A stretch of DNA of 58,673 bases from Symsagittifera roscoffensis (GCF_963678635.1 NW_026970738.1:1-58673), one strand, 5' to 3'. Shown: positions 24,511 to 35,530, counted from the first letter of the stretch. Numbers and translations: made by a program. The notes: generated by a model not told the origin, from the sequence alone.

Positions 24511-26082
24511 TATAAGTAAGTATTTTCAACTAATAAATTTCAAACACAACAAACCATTCTTTATAAATGCCTCACTTTGTTTTGTAGATTTCACCACTCA
24601 ATCATCTAAAACAAATAAAAATAAATAAAAAATTGTAGACTTTTTTCTGTAAACTTTTAAATTCAATTTAACAAGTGCAGTATTTATCTAAAGCAGTAAA
24701 GTTTATCTCAAGAAAGCAGTAATTTCGGAAATTTAATCCCCCGTAGCAGAAAAGATAATAAGAAAAATTGTGTAGTAAAATTCGTTGAAGTAAATTCATA
24801 AAAACTGCAAATAAATTAATGAGTACTAGCTTCTTTAAAAGAATCTTCTTTTATATATTTGAATCATTCACTCGCCTTTAACTCATACACTCTTTTCAAA
24901 ATTGCACAGCTTGTCAGGACGAGTTGTTTAAATAATAAATTTTAAATTTAAACTTTCACTGATAACAACTCTAGCTTGTTTTCACACGTTTCGAACTTTC
25001 CTCTAACCCAGTTGGAAGGAAATATATAGTAAACTGAACCAAGCAACGCAGCTTATTAACGTCACAAAACCCAAAACTAATGGCATGACTAAGAAAAAAA
25101 ATCCCACGGTACCCAAACCAGATTAAAACCAGATTAAAACTAGATAAAATATTCTTTTGAAAACTACTTTCAATTTTTACCAAAACCAAACAAAACACAA
25201 AGAAGTCAAAAGACAAACCCAAACCAAAAAATTCTAATTTTGAGAAAAAGACACAACCAAAACAAGAAAAAAGAAAAAGAAGTAATAAAAAAGAAACAAA
25301 ACTTTGAACAAATAAAGAGACTCTGCACAAAGAGACCATAAAAATATAGACCACTCCTGACCTCACCAACCAGAGGGACGTTCGAGCATGCTCTTTATCC
25401 GGTCTAACACACCGCGCTACAACCGCGCTTTGTGAAACACACTCTATTTTTGCCGAAGGTTGCTCTAGTGTGAACGACTCTTAAAAACTAACCGAGCTAA
25501 ATAACCGCTTTTGCGATAACAATTAATTTCAAATCACAACTAAAACGTAATTAACAAGAAGTAATTATTTATTTAAACCATAAATGCAGTATGTAAAGAT
25601 TTGTTAGAGCCCAAGGAACGAGCAGCAAAGGAGATGACAAGCCAACTACATTCCAACTCGGGAATGGCAAATCTATTCGATTTGCTGCCAAAAGTCACTA
25701 CCCTCAAAGGATTTTAACTGTGGACTCAACATCGCAGCAATGGAAAACCATTGGACTAGACCAATGGTTATCTCGTTGTTGACTACACGTACCGGTCCTA
25801 GTCACTTGGCACTTCACACGGAAAACTCAAACCTCACCCTGCAAGTAATCTCGCTCTAAACCTAACGAAATCGATACATCATTGCATCGATCAGAAGTCA
25901 TGGCGCAATCACCCAAGAGCACCACGATCAACGAGACCCATCTTGAAACATGAACGAATTAATCTTCATCCGTCAATCACAAACAACCACACTTCTCTCG
26001 CAACTTCTAAAAGAAATTACATCACCCTTCCTTCACTGCATTAGGCAATTAAAAACTAAAAATTCTCCAAGCCCCAGATGGT
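24511..26082. other. retrotransposon 3' untranslated region, nothing recognised
   Basis: AT-rich to about 25370, then a GC-richer block (25370-26040) with a short GC-rich direct repeat (CCGCGCTACAACCGCGCT, about 25413). The minus-strand frame 24971-25369 is low-complexity and not credible. The polypurine tract expected just before 26083 is not clear. Confidence 0.35.
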
Positions 26083-26347
26083 TGGAACCAGTTCTCAACT
26101 AGTTTTTTTAAACCAATTATAATATTGATAATTTATCACGATAAAATATTACTAACTAAGCAATCATATTCCATCTCCAACATTGACACTTCTTTGTAAG
26201 TGCCGAAACTACAAGATCAAAGATTAAGATTGTTGTTAGACTAAGAAGTTGCACGAATCTATCCGGCCGAAAATAAGATAGCGGGAGAGTATACGGTGTA
26301 TCTTATCTGAAATTACTCTATGAGTATAACCAATAGGTCATAACTCA
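26083..26347 (+). repeat. 3' long terminal repeat (shortened)
   Basis: Direct repeat of the LTR at 8244-8638, from TGGAACCA to TAACTCA, but about 125 bases shorter because one internal block (between about 8371 and 8496 of the left copy) is absent. Immediately after it, the old Polinton sequence resumes and aligns with 27880 onward. Confidence 0.7.
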
Positions 26348-26349
26348 CT

Positions 26350-26490
26350 TAGTCAAAAATTCTGGGACTTTTAAAATGAAACAATTTGAAGAGTTCCTAT
26401 TTTATTTTGAAGCTTTAAATTGAGTTTTTTTGGAAAACAAATGTTCCAATTTATTTTGTTCTGCTCGAATAACTGAGGAAAATTGATTTA
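26350..26490 (-). pseudogene. unknown Polinton gene relic, right part (unit A)
   Basis: The minus strand aligns with the first half of the gene at 38324-38671 (the ACTTCACAATAATTTGGGAC region) and with unit B at 27880-28000. It is the continuation of the fragment at 8097-8243, displaced by the LTR retrotransposon. Confidence 0.55.
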
Positions 26491-26509
26491 CGAGGATGAA
26501 TACCTGAAA

Positions 26510-27050
26510 TAAGAGACTATAAAAAACATCAGTCAACAAAACTATGTTGTCATCTCAACTCTTAACAACCACTTTCCTTCAAAAAGCTGGTGACTTAGGC
26601 ATTTTATTTCAAGAGCTCAACCTCCTGTAAAATGAGGAGAAGTATTATTTGAAAGTAGGGTGGCTTGTTCACAGTTTGTTTTGAAATTGTGACACTACCC
26701 CTCCTCTTGTTTGTTGCTATGTCATACACTACATGGCAGAATGCAGGATCCTGTTACAATGTCTACTGTTTGTATGAAAAGTTTTTGGTATAGGCACACG
26801 ATCAAGCATCGTGAAAAGTATTATTCCGAATCGCTGATATCAGTTTTCCTTTTTTCTCACCAATTTAGACTTGCTCCAAGTTTTTTCGGCGCAACCCGCA
26901 TAAGTTTTCTCAAAGAAATGGAAGCAAGATTCTGGGTGAATTTTTCTCGAATGCAAACTCATTATAAAAGGGTATGATATTTTTTTGTTTAACTTAAATC
27001 GATTAGAAGGTCAAACTGATTATCAAAAATGTTTGAAAATAATGAAGTTC
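26510..27050 (-). pseudogene. PC4-like gene relic, unit A
   Basis: Minus-strand DNA matches unit B and the younger gene at 37701-38240 around the ELANC...VY.TAT segment (plus-strand CCTCTTGTTTGTTGCTATGT near 26701). More decayed than unit B; the plus-strand frame at 26711-26977 is a shadow of it. Confidence 0.5.
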
Positions 27051-27799
27051 AAAAAGCAGTAGAGAATGCCAAACGGTATATTAAACGGGAAATGGTATAT
27101 TAAGTAGGGAAATGGTAAATGGTATATTAAGTAGGTGAAAATTTTAAAACAAACATTAAGTAGGGGTTAGAAAAATTATACAAAAAATTCAATGTTTATT
27201 GAAATTACATTGAACAAATAATTGGCGAATCTATGTGATTCGGTTAAATGGTTAAAAAACAATCTATGTGTCAGGCACATCCTACTCTTCCTCTGCATCA
27301 CAAAAATGCAAACAATTTGGTTAATCTCCTTCTCAGAAAATTGGTATAAAATTTTCATTGTTATTCAAGATTAATATTTATCCAACCACAATTGAACAAT
27401 GCTCATTGAACAATTGCAAATTCTATCTTGTATTATTTGGATCATAGCTCGATCAAACTTGCAGCTTTTAGATAATTATCAACTTCACTTAAAAATATTT
27501 TCATCATGTTTAAACTTGGTACAATAACAGATTTCAATTTTTTTGCACTTTTTTTGGCATTTTTCTTAAAAGTTTTTTTTCAGTATGCAAAAATTTTTGA
27601 AATGTTTTTTTTACACGTGTGCAAAGACAGTTTCGAAGCACTTTACAAAAGTAAAAATGGTTTGGATTATTCTAACAAATAAACAGAAAATTTGTGCAAA
27701 CCGCAAAATTTTTTTTGTTATCAAATCTGTGATAAAATTGAAATAGTTCTAAGAAATAGTAGTAAAATAATAGTAATTAAGCAAAAATGTTCTTTTTCT

Positions 27800-27990
27800 T
27801 CCATAAAAAACTCCTGTCAAACTGAGAAAATTGTTATTCTGTATCCGAATCTCGCACTTTGATTTTTTGAACTGTACGGGAAAACTACTGGGAATTTTCC
27901 AGTGAAACGGTTCGAAAAATTCCTGTTTTGTTTTGAAGCTTTGAAATGAAATTATTTGGAAAACAAATGTTCCAATTCAATTTGTTCCGC
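27800..27990 (-). pseudogene. unknown Polinton gene relic, unit B (uninterrupted site)
   Basis: Second copy of the gene split by the retrotransposon in unit A. The minus strand aligns through the whole first half of 38324-38671, including the point corresponding to the LTR insertion (between about 27875 and 27890), with no insert there. It therefore documents the empty target site. Confidence 0.55.
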
Positions 27991-28069
27991 TCAGCAAAAT
28001 ATTGGAAATGCATTTGCGAGGATGCATATTTGAAAAGCAAGACTATGAAAACATCATTCAACAATATAA

Positions 28070-28600
28070 TTGTTCATTTAAATTGTGAATCAGCACAAAT
28101 TTTTAAAAAAGGTTAATGATTTTTTTTTATTTTGTTCAAATTTTTGTTGAATTAGGCATTTTGCTTCAAGAAGTCAGCCTCCTCTAAAATGAAGCGGAGT
28201 TGAGTTTGAAAGTAGAATGGCTGCTCACAATTTTTTCATCAACAGTGACACTACCTCTCCTCTTGTTTGTTGCTGTGTCATACACTGCATGGCAGTTTGC
28301 AAGCTCCTGCTCCATTTCCTCTTCTTTGTCGGAAAACTTTCTTCTTTTGAGTAGAAAATCAAGCATCGTGAAAAGTAGTTTTCCGAGACGCTGATATCCG
28401 TTCTTCTTCTTTCTAACCAAAGAAGACCATTTCCAATTTCGATGTGCCCCGCACCAGTTTTTTTAACAAATGGAAACAAGATTTTGTGTGAAGTTTTCAC
28501 GGGTAGAGTTTTTTAGACTGAAAAAACTCTCTCATTTCTGATGCAAACTCAGTTTAAAATGGAATGATATTTTTTGTGGATGTAAATACGATTAGAAGGT
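28070..28600 (-). pseudogene. PC4-like gene relic, unit B
   Basis: Reads LLFTMLDFLLKR, then EQELANCHAVYDTATNKRR, matching DQELANCNKVYAIATYNRR and the adjacent DNA of the intact gene at 37701-38240. Frame shifts occur on both sides (open pieces 28184-28420 and 28225-28500, minus). Neighbour order (small gene, then this gene, then polymerase on the other strand) mirrors the younger Polinton. Confidence 0.65.
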
Positions 28601-29250
28601 CAAACTGATCATTAAACAAAGTTTGAAAATAAAAAAAATCGAAAAGCAATAGAGAATGCCAAATGAGATAACTTTTTGAAAATCCAAATAAGGAGTTTTG
28701 GCCCTTTATGGGAAATTGAGCAAGTGTAAAACTAAAAAAATTTGCGTAGGGGTTAGAAATAATGTACAAACAATTGAAATCACTTTTATCAAAAAATTGG
28801 CGACAATACGTGAATCGGTAAGGCGGTTGAACAAAGAGTCTCTATGTTAAGCATATCCTGATTATAACCCGGATTACAATGCAAAATATGTTTTTTATCA
28901 CTTTCTCAGAAAATTGGTAAGAAAAAAACTGTTATTCAGGACTGCAACTTATCTCAACACACATTGTTCTCCTCCTGTGACAATTGCAAACTCTTTTTTT
29001 TGTACTACTCGAATCATAGCTCTATCAAGTTTACAGGTATAAGATAAATGTCATTTCACATAACAAAGTTTTGATTATTTTCAAGTTTCGTACAAATACA
29101 GAATTCATTTTTTGAATTTTTTTTTGCAATTTTGTCTACATATGTGCACAGAAAAAAATGGAAATAGCAAGAACTTATTTCCAATTCGTTCATTTTTGGA
29201 AGATGATCTAATTTGTTTATGTGAAAAGGATCTAGATTTCCTTATGAATG

Positions 29251-29461
29251 CTTTTAATTAAAACATAGAGCTTTTGGTGGAACAAGCAAGCTGCAAATCA
29301 GTTTATACCATCAAAATATTGAAAAAACTGTCGTTGATTGAGTCAAAAAAGCTCTGTGATTTGATGAAAGGAACATTTGTCAATAAAGAAAACAAATTTT
29401 TGATGATGGCAAGGAAGATTCAGCGTCTACGCAAGTCATGTGAAAGAGAAAGTCACGCACC
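29251..29461 (+). pseudogene. old Polinton polymerase B, 5' fragment before the insertion
   Basis: A plus-strand frame (29274 onward) runs into the younger Polinton's left end. The frame crossing the right end (46227 onward) continues into the GFNSGRYDL-like region of polymerase B, so the two sides were once contiguous. The 29.27-29.46 stretch itself does not align convincingly with the younger polymerase. The N-terminal zinc-finger region is absent. Confidence 0.4.
29456..29461. repeat. target site duplication, left copy (CGCACC)
   Basis: CGCACC directly precedes the left terminus AGTAGTATATG of the younger Polinton and is repeated exactly at 46221-46226. Six-base duplications are characteristic of Polinton integration. 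Confidence 0.9.
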
Positions 29462-29666
29462 AGTAGTATATGTGTGAGGTGATCAGGGGGGGGGGGGTGA
29501 TTGGAGACCTCCATGTATTAAGATAGGCTATAGAGTATCCGGTCTCCGAGCTATGTATTAAGATAGGGAATATATTTCCTATGTATTAAGTTAGGGAACA
29601 GGTTTTCTATGTATTAAAATTGTAAGGTTTCAGATGGTAAGTTTCAGAAAAATTTTTGGCGCCCGA
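29462..29666 (+). repeat. left terminal inverted repeat of the younger Polinton
   Basis: 205 bases matching the inverse of 46006-46220. It starts AGTAGTATATGTGTGAGGT, has a run of 12 G (29486-29497), then four degenerate copies of a roughly 30-base subrepeat built on ATGTATTAAGATAGG, and ends TTTTTGGCGCCCGA. The 5' AG terminus fits the family rule. Confidence 0.88.
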
Positions 29667-29940
29667 TCTTACCATTTTTTAGGTTTCTCTACACCAATGC
29701 GATAGGTTTTAGATTTATTCATTGTATTAAGATATGATTTTTATTTTGTTTTAAACCATTAGAGTTTAAATTGAAATTGTCTGAAACTATGCTGAAACCT
29801 AACTGAAGCTTCAAAGAAGAAATAAAGTTTTTCAGAAAAAAAATTAAAATTACTGTAAATTGTGATATTACAGCTGAAAAGTTGAATAACATATAAATCA
29901 TTGTATGGTATGAAGTTATACTACAGTTTATAGGTTAAAC
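29667..29940. other. subterminal region, no gene
   Basis: AT-rich spacer between the TIR and the 3' end of polymerase B. It holds one more ATTGTATTAAGATATGA copy (about 29732) and a CTGAAACCTAACTGAAGC stretch. No supported frame. Confidence 0.5.
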
Positions 29941-32900
29941 TTACAAATTCAATGGTTTAGTATGTATTCCATCATCAAGTACCTCCCTTTTCGGGTAAAA
30001 GTAACTGAGTCCTTTTTTATTTTGTTCATATGTTCCAACTAAATGGTTGGAGGTTTTGAATCCGCGATTGGTCGACTTCAAATTTACAGCTTTGTCACGA
30101 AATTGTCTGTATTTAGACATTTATCCATCCCCAGTGTCTTCTAGCGTTCTTTTGTTGAGCCCTTTGCTGCTAAATTTGAATTTGTCGCTCTCACTATCAT
30201 AGCAGCAATACGTCTTGCTGTACAGGCACAACATTTCAGTACAGCGAAATTCTTCTTTGAATAATCCAGGTTCTCGTTTGTCATGCTTTTTGTGAACAGT
30301 GCAGCATGTACGTGGAAAAAAATTCTTATCTGCATCAGCTAAAAAGTCATTTCTACAATCATTTCGACGAATAAGTGTCCACTGAGCTTTCTTCTCTGGT
30401 AATATACAATTGTCCAGGTTATCTTCTGCTAATGCTAGATACAAAGAGTCCGTATCCATCTCCAACTCCTCGATTTTATTCTCATCGCAATACTTGTGGA
30501 AGATGTTGTAGTATAACTCCAACATTCTAAGTTTGGCGTATTGAAGAATGAAAAAACCTACAATAATTGGTTCTCTATGTTCAATTGTTGACTTCAATAG
30601 TTCTACTTCATATAAGTCTTTTTTCATAACAGTCAATCGCTTGAAAAACTTCTCATTTATTGCTTTGTGTGTCTTCTCATCGCCGAGATATTTGATTATC
30701 GTGTGTCTGGATCTGTCCATAATTTGATAACCGTACGAGCTGTTACCGAGAAGCTTCATCGTCTCAGCAACAACTCCAGAATGTGGATTCTCGTCTCCTT
30801 CTCGTCGAGCATCAACAACAAATTGAACAAATTTGTTGAAACATTTCCTAGGTGCGTATTCAACAAACCGATAAATTTTTGTACATTGAAGTCCAAGACT
30901 TAGATAGAAGTTAGGAAGAGGTGTGATGATTGTACCTTTTTCTAATTTAAAACTGGAAATCAACATTCGTTGTGGGTTTTTCAGCAAATCGTTTTCTTCG
31001 GCATAGTGTTTCCTGTAATCTCCAATGTCGTTTCGGGAAACGTTAATGTTTTTGAAAATTGGAGGAAAATTTGAAAATGTAGGCTTCAACTCGTCGGGAA
31101 CTATTAAATCGCATTGCACATAACCAAAAAGAGATCTGTTCTTTTTTTTCAAGTAAAGAATCAGTAGACAGAGGTCTTTTGTAAGGAAAATTTGTCTTGA
31201 CATGATTCTTTATTGAAGAATCTGTTTTGAAATGCTCCCACCACTCACAATCCCACATTTCCTGAATTTTGTAACCTCTTTCTTTTATGTACTCTCGTCT
31301 CAATTCATCCACTTCTCGCTTCTTATTTCCCCTTTCAATATCTTGTTCTGACAACGATGGACGGGTTTCTTGACATGAGCAGAATCGATAGTAGCAACCC
31401 ATACCTTCAAATACTGTTTTACAGTGATCGCAGTAACCATCAACATAAAAACAGTCAATTTTCTTCTGCTTTCCGGTTGTGTAAAAACTCTGAATTTTAC
31501 ACTCTGGTCTCCATTTTTGATAGAAGGACATAACCATGTTCTCAAAACTTCTTGTTCTGTTATTTTTAGCTTTAAAACGATCAGTTTCAGAGTCATACTC
31601 CCATCTTGTGTAAAGTCCGGTTGGCATCTCTTGACACATTGAGAATGGATATAATTGGCTAGCGTCAATTCCAACTATTTTCTTACAAATATTTGACGAG
31701 TTACCAATATAAGTTTGATCGACAACAGCTTTTCGCTTAAAAACTATTGATGGACCATCAGTCATATCTTCTCTAATTTTCTCGCATAAATCCTTATCTC
31801 CTTCAAAGAACGGATAAATTTTGTGATTTGTCGACTTGTGTAAGCAGATATTTGCAAGATTTGGAAGCGTGCATCCCAGTTTCAGCATGTCAATTCTCTT
31901 ATCATGGTAAAATTCTATCATTTTTTGCATAGTTTCAAGATTAGGAACAACATCTTTGTTGTTGTACCATCGTAAGAAGTCTTTGAAAGTAATCATGCTT
32001 TGTTGTTCCCAGATGTTTTTCAAATAAGAGTAATTTTCAAAACCTGTTTGTGGAACTGATTGAATACGTAACTTATTCAGCGCATTTTTTTAATCAAGTC
32101 CTCCATTAACCAAATTTTGGTAATCATTGAAATCTTTCTCGAGAGGGTTGTGATTTCTCAGTTTGCTGAAAAAGGCTTCATATGAAGGCAATTCCGTGTA
32201 GTCGAGCTTGTCTGGACTGTCAAACCATTCATAAGGGAAAAAACCTTTGGTTTCACTTGCTTTATAGGCTTTCAGAAACGAATCCAATGTTGTTGCACTT
32301 CCAAGAAATTTCATTATGTCGAAAAATTGAACGTCTCCAAATTTGAATGATATGAAATTGTTTGCTTTTTTTGATAACTGTTGGTTCGATTTCTTTATAA
32401 TATATAAGGTATGGAATCAAATAAGATTTGATAAGGTTCAGATCGTATCTGCCGCTATTGAAACCGAACACCGGTAAGGTAGTAACATAGCTTTCTAAAT
32501 TTTTTTGAGCTCTTAAGAATTGTGCCGACATGTCATCTTCGTTGCCATCCTCAACACATTCATCTTCATTATCGAAAACTTCTAGTCTTTTAGTTAAAGT
32601 TCCAGCATTAAGTTTATCAAAGATCTTTTTGACTCGATCCTTGACAGTGTTTTCGATTTCTTGTAACTTGGTTCTCATTTGTAGTTTACTTTTTTCAGCC
32701 AGAAGTTCCAAGCTGGAAACAAAAGCAATTATTAGAAATTCTGGATCTTTTTCACACAAGAAAATTGGAGCATCTTGCAGATTTGAAGATATTGAGACGG
32801 AAATAGGGACATGTTTTCCAATCCAAGTAGTTGTTTCAGTTGCTTTCAATTCTTCTGTGGGAACACAAATCGATTCGAAGTCAAAAACTGCAACATTGCT

Positions 32901-34265
32901 AAACAATTTCTGATCTTCAGTGTAGGGAATGTTGAAGCCATCCAATTTCTCGAATATTGTTTCCCGTAGTGTGTACGCATTTTTGGGATAAATATGTCTC
33001 ACTCGATCTTTACAAGTTAGAAGATATCGGTTGAAATTGTCTGATCTGTTGAAGAAACAGTCACAGCTAGGATATTGAAAACACTTGAAGAAGGAATCAA
33101 TATCATTCGTGTGAATGATATGGTTGTTGAATCTCAGCTATTTCACGGTTTTTTCAAATTTTCCAATAGTTCGCCTCGCTAATTCTCCAACATATTCTCC
33201 TTCTTGAATGTCAAAATCGTAAATGAATATGTTTCGTTCAACTATTTCCTCTACAAGAGGTAAATCATCACTGGCAACTCCGAGAAAGTTCTTCGGATTG
33301 TATCCGGATTTTGATATAAACTCTGTAAATAGTTGAGATGTATGAGCATCGAGGTTACTATGACCATGCAGATACATTGTTAACGCACGGAAAAGACAAA
33401 GATATCTTTGTATGGCTGTTTACTTCATCCGATAAAAGAAAGTTTACTGAATGGTTTTTCAGTAAAGGTTAAGGCAACACAGAGTCTGGACATCCCATTG
33501 GAATGATTTTCAAAAGTGCAGCAAAAATCGTGACATTTGTTATCAACTTGAACCTCCACTTTGTGTTCTGACGTTCTTGGGTGCATTGCTCAACGATATC
33601 AAACTTTTCAACTTTTCCCTGAATTGAAATCAAATCGGCTTTCGTACAAATCAAATGCGATTTTTCGAACAAGGTATTGTTTTCGTGTGCATAATGATAC
33701 CGATATTCTCCCGTTTTGATATAACGGAGAACAAATCCAAGAGCAGTATTGATTTTTGCAGCAGAATCCAGCTTGTTGAAGACTTCTTCAAGCTTCTCGT
33801 TGATAATCTTGGTATCTAACTTGACATTTGAAAGTTAAATACCTTATGCCTCCCATTCTCCATCTCAGTGTCAACCAGGAAGTGTTGACACGCACTCAAC
33901 TCCTCTTTGAAAATGTCTCCATCATCCCCTTCCTCTTCCACTATCTTTTTCAAGTCTGCCATCGTATCACTTGGTTTCCGCTGTTCCGCTCCATGTTCTT
34001 TTCTCCGGTGTTGTTGGAGCGAGTAGTAACTCGGAAACTCCTGCTCACAAGACGATCAAACCGTTGATTGTTTGGAAGTTGATGGAGCATGATTTTTGGC
34101 CACGTGATAATTCATTTCCTGTTTATTGTAAATGAAATACTTACAATCAGGACAAGAAATAATCCCTGCTTGACAGCTTTTGCGGTGTCGAGCCGCATGT
34201 TGACGAACATACATGTTTCCACAATCCCCACACTGCACTTTCTCGTTTCTCTTTAACGACGGCAT
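29941..34265 (-). pseudogene. polB: protein-primed DNA polymerase B
   Basis: Replicates the element's linear DNA by protein priming. The N-terminus (34265 down) has C2H2-like zinc fingers (CGDC...RKSC, CPDC...H). The exonuclease motif FDFESICVP is near 32870; palm motif A DASQLYPFSM lies at 31637-31666, motif B NSSYGYQ at about 30727-30744 and motif C DTDSLY at about 30440-30457. About 1,440 codons, the usual size. All palm motifs survive, but the frame is broken: a TGA at 34056-34058 replaces the first Cys of a zinc finger, several frame changes follow (near 33.7, 33.4, 32.3 and 31.15 kb, the last in a T8 run), and an in-frame TAA sits at 30121-30123, after which the frame stays open to 29941. 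It is transcribed away from all the other genes. Confidence 0.93.
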
Positions 34266-34624
34266 CTAAAAATGGGAGAATTTTAAAGTATTAATATAAA
34301 GCTGTTAGTACTTGGTACATATCAAATTGGGAGATTTAAAAATTTCCAAAAATTAGTAAAAATAATTTTTACTTACTTTGAAATGTTAAAAATATTTGAA
34401 ATTTATTTCAAGTAGTTATACAAAGTATAGAGCAGTTGCTTTTAAAGTAAAAAAATTAGAATGAAATAAGTTTTTTTTGCTTTTTATTAGAGAAAATCAA
34501 CCAATCAGAATTGAGTATTTTTTTAGTAACACTGTTTGTTGGAAGTCAACCAATCAGAATTCAGCATTTTCTAAAAGTGAATTGTTTATAACTTGTGAAA
34601 AAAACTTTAATCATTATTTGAAAA
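34266..34624. promoter_or_regulatory. divergent promoter region between polymerase and rightward genes
   Basis: About 360 bases between the leftward polymerase start and the first rightward gene. Two copies of CAACCAATCAGAATT (about 34498 and 34547) give CCAAT boxes spaced about 50 bases apart. A bidirectional promoter is inferred from position. Confidence 0.4.
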
Positions 34625-35203
34625 ATGTCTATCAAGAAACATTTGAGCTTCCTCGAGTTACTTTATAAGAAAAAAGACAAAATTCCAATTGATTTTCTTA
34701 TTGATGAAATAGATGTTGACTCTTACTTATTTCATAATTTTTTGGAAGTCTTTATTGTACAAAATAGAGTTATCCGACTAAGTAAAGGTCTCTTCAGAGA
34801 AACTTACTCAATCAAAGAGGTTACTTTTGATTCACATATTGCGTATCAAAGTTTTAAACTTACGGCTGAATAAAACCTCACAAGGAAAGAAATTTTGTTT
34901 ATTGTCAAGAATTTGAAATTGATCAAAAAGTCGTACGATAATATATCAAAAACTCTTTTTATCCCCTATCCAAAACCCAAATTTGTAAAAACAGTTCAGC
35001 AAAGTTCTCTATTCCTTCATTTCTTTAAAGATTTTCATAGTTCAAAATCCTGCTTGATTCAGTTTGGAATCAGATTTCCAGAAGTCTGCCTTGAAAAATT
35101 CGTCAACTTTGAGTTATCCTCCCAAATTTACATAAAAACTAAAGAACTTGACTATCTACTTGAAAATCAGCAACTTCTCATTGATTATATACAAAAAATT
35201 TAA
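34625..35203 (+). pseudogene. unknown Polinton gene, one in-frame stop
   Basis: The ATG at 34625 opens 82 codons (SIKKHLSFLELLYKKKDK...), ended by TAA at 34871-34873. The same frame continues without break to 35203, so this was one gene of about 192 codons. It is rich in Leu, Lys, Phe and Ile; no signal peptide or known motif. It sits first in the rightward cluster, between the CCAAT-box pair and the GATTGGA repeats. Function unknown. Confidence 0.6.
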
Positions 35204-35211
35204 TTAACTTG

Positions 35212-35370
35212 ATGAAAAAAGTTGCAGAGATTTTACTTTTGTTAATTTTCGTTTTTTTGTTAATTATATCAGCAAATTTTTCTATTTTTACTGCAAACAA
35301 CTTTTGGTCATTTATTTTTCCAATTGCTTTTGTGTATATTTTTACTTATTTGGAAATTTTAAGTCCTTAA
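35212..35370 (+). CDS. 52-residue membrane protein
   Basis: ATG at 35212, TAA at 35368-35370. After MKKVAE come two hydrophobic stretches, roughly residues 7-24 (ILLLLIFVFLLIIS) and 32-48 (FWSFIFPIAFVYIFTY), separated by a short polar loop. The frame is intact and starts 9 bases after the preceding gene, which suggests co-transcription. Small hydrophobic proteins are common in viruses and Polintons, but AT-rich DNA also yields Phe/Leu-rich frames by chance, so confidence is limited. Confidence 0.4.
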   Translation: MKKVAEILLLLIFVFLLIISANFSIFTANNFWSFIFPIAFVYIFTYLEILSP

Positions 35371-35530
35371 AAGGGTCTTCTGATTGGATACGACAACTAG
35401 AACAAAAATGATCATTTTTGTGATTGGAAACGACAATACCCAAAATGGAGCTTTGTTTCCGATTGGACACGACTTTTATCCAAGAATCCCATAAAAGGAA
35501 GCTGAAATCTGATTAGACACGACTACAATC
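35371..35530 (+). promoter_or_regulatory. four-copy GATTGGANACGAC box array
   Basis: The motif GATTGGATACGACA recurs with small changes at about 35382, 35420, 35461 and 35508, spaced 38-47 bases. ATTGG is the reverse of CCAAT, so the array mirrors the two CCAATCAGAATT boxes at 34.5 kb. It lies upstream of the intact gene at 35723; a transcription-factor site cluster is inferred. Confidence 0.5.

Larger units (their letters stand above)
8244..26347 (+). mobile_element. Ty3/gypsy-like LTR retrotransposon (about 18.1 kb, decayed)
   Basis: Two direct LTRs bracket a plus-strand series: primer-site-like sequence, leader, gag, protease, reverse transcriptase, duplicated RNase H segment, integrase and an env-like region. 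The order PR-RT-RNase H-IN is that of Ty3/gypsy. Stops and frameshifts are frequent throughout. At 18.1 kb it is unusually long; about 7.6 kb lies between the end of pol and the 3' LTR. It interrupts an old Polinton gene, and the undisturbed tandem copy at 27.8 kb serves as the empty site. Confidence 0.75.
26350..29250. repeat. diverged tandem duplication in the old Polinton (unit about 1.56 kb)
   Basis: Unit A is 8097-8243 plus 26350-27790 (split by the retrotransposon); unit B is about 27790-29230. Shared blocks, offset by about 1560: GGAAAACAAATGTTCCAATT, CCTCTTGTTTGTTGCTATGT-like, AGAAGGTCAAACTGAT, TTTATTCAAG-like and ACAATTGCAAA. Each unit contains a small unknown gene and the PC4-like gene in antisense. 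The copies are strongly diverged, so the duplication is old. Confidence 0.7.

Noticed and set aside
24971-25369. 132-codon minus-strand frame with hydrophobic stretches
   Set aside because: Low-complexity Phe/Leu/Val translation of A/C-rich DNA in an untranslated region; no neighbour on that strand.
25386-25460. tRNA-like stretch on the minus strand (A-box-like TAGCGCGGTGTG, then TCGAAC)
   Set aside because: The spacing is too short for a tRNA, no acceptor stem pairs and the B box is poor; better explained by a GC-rich direct repeat.
32530-32913. 127-codon plus-strand frame
   Set aside because: Antisense shadow of polymerase B, Ser-rich because of codon complementarity.
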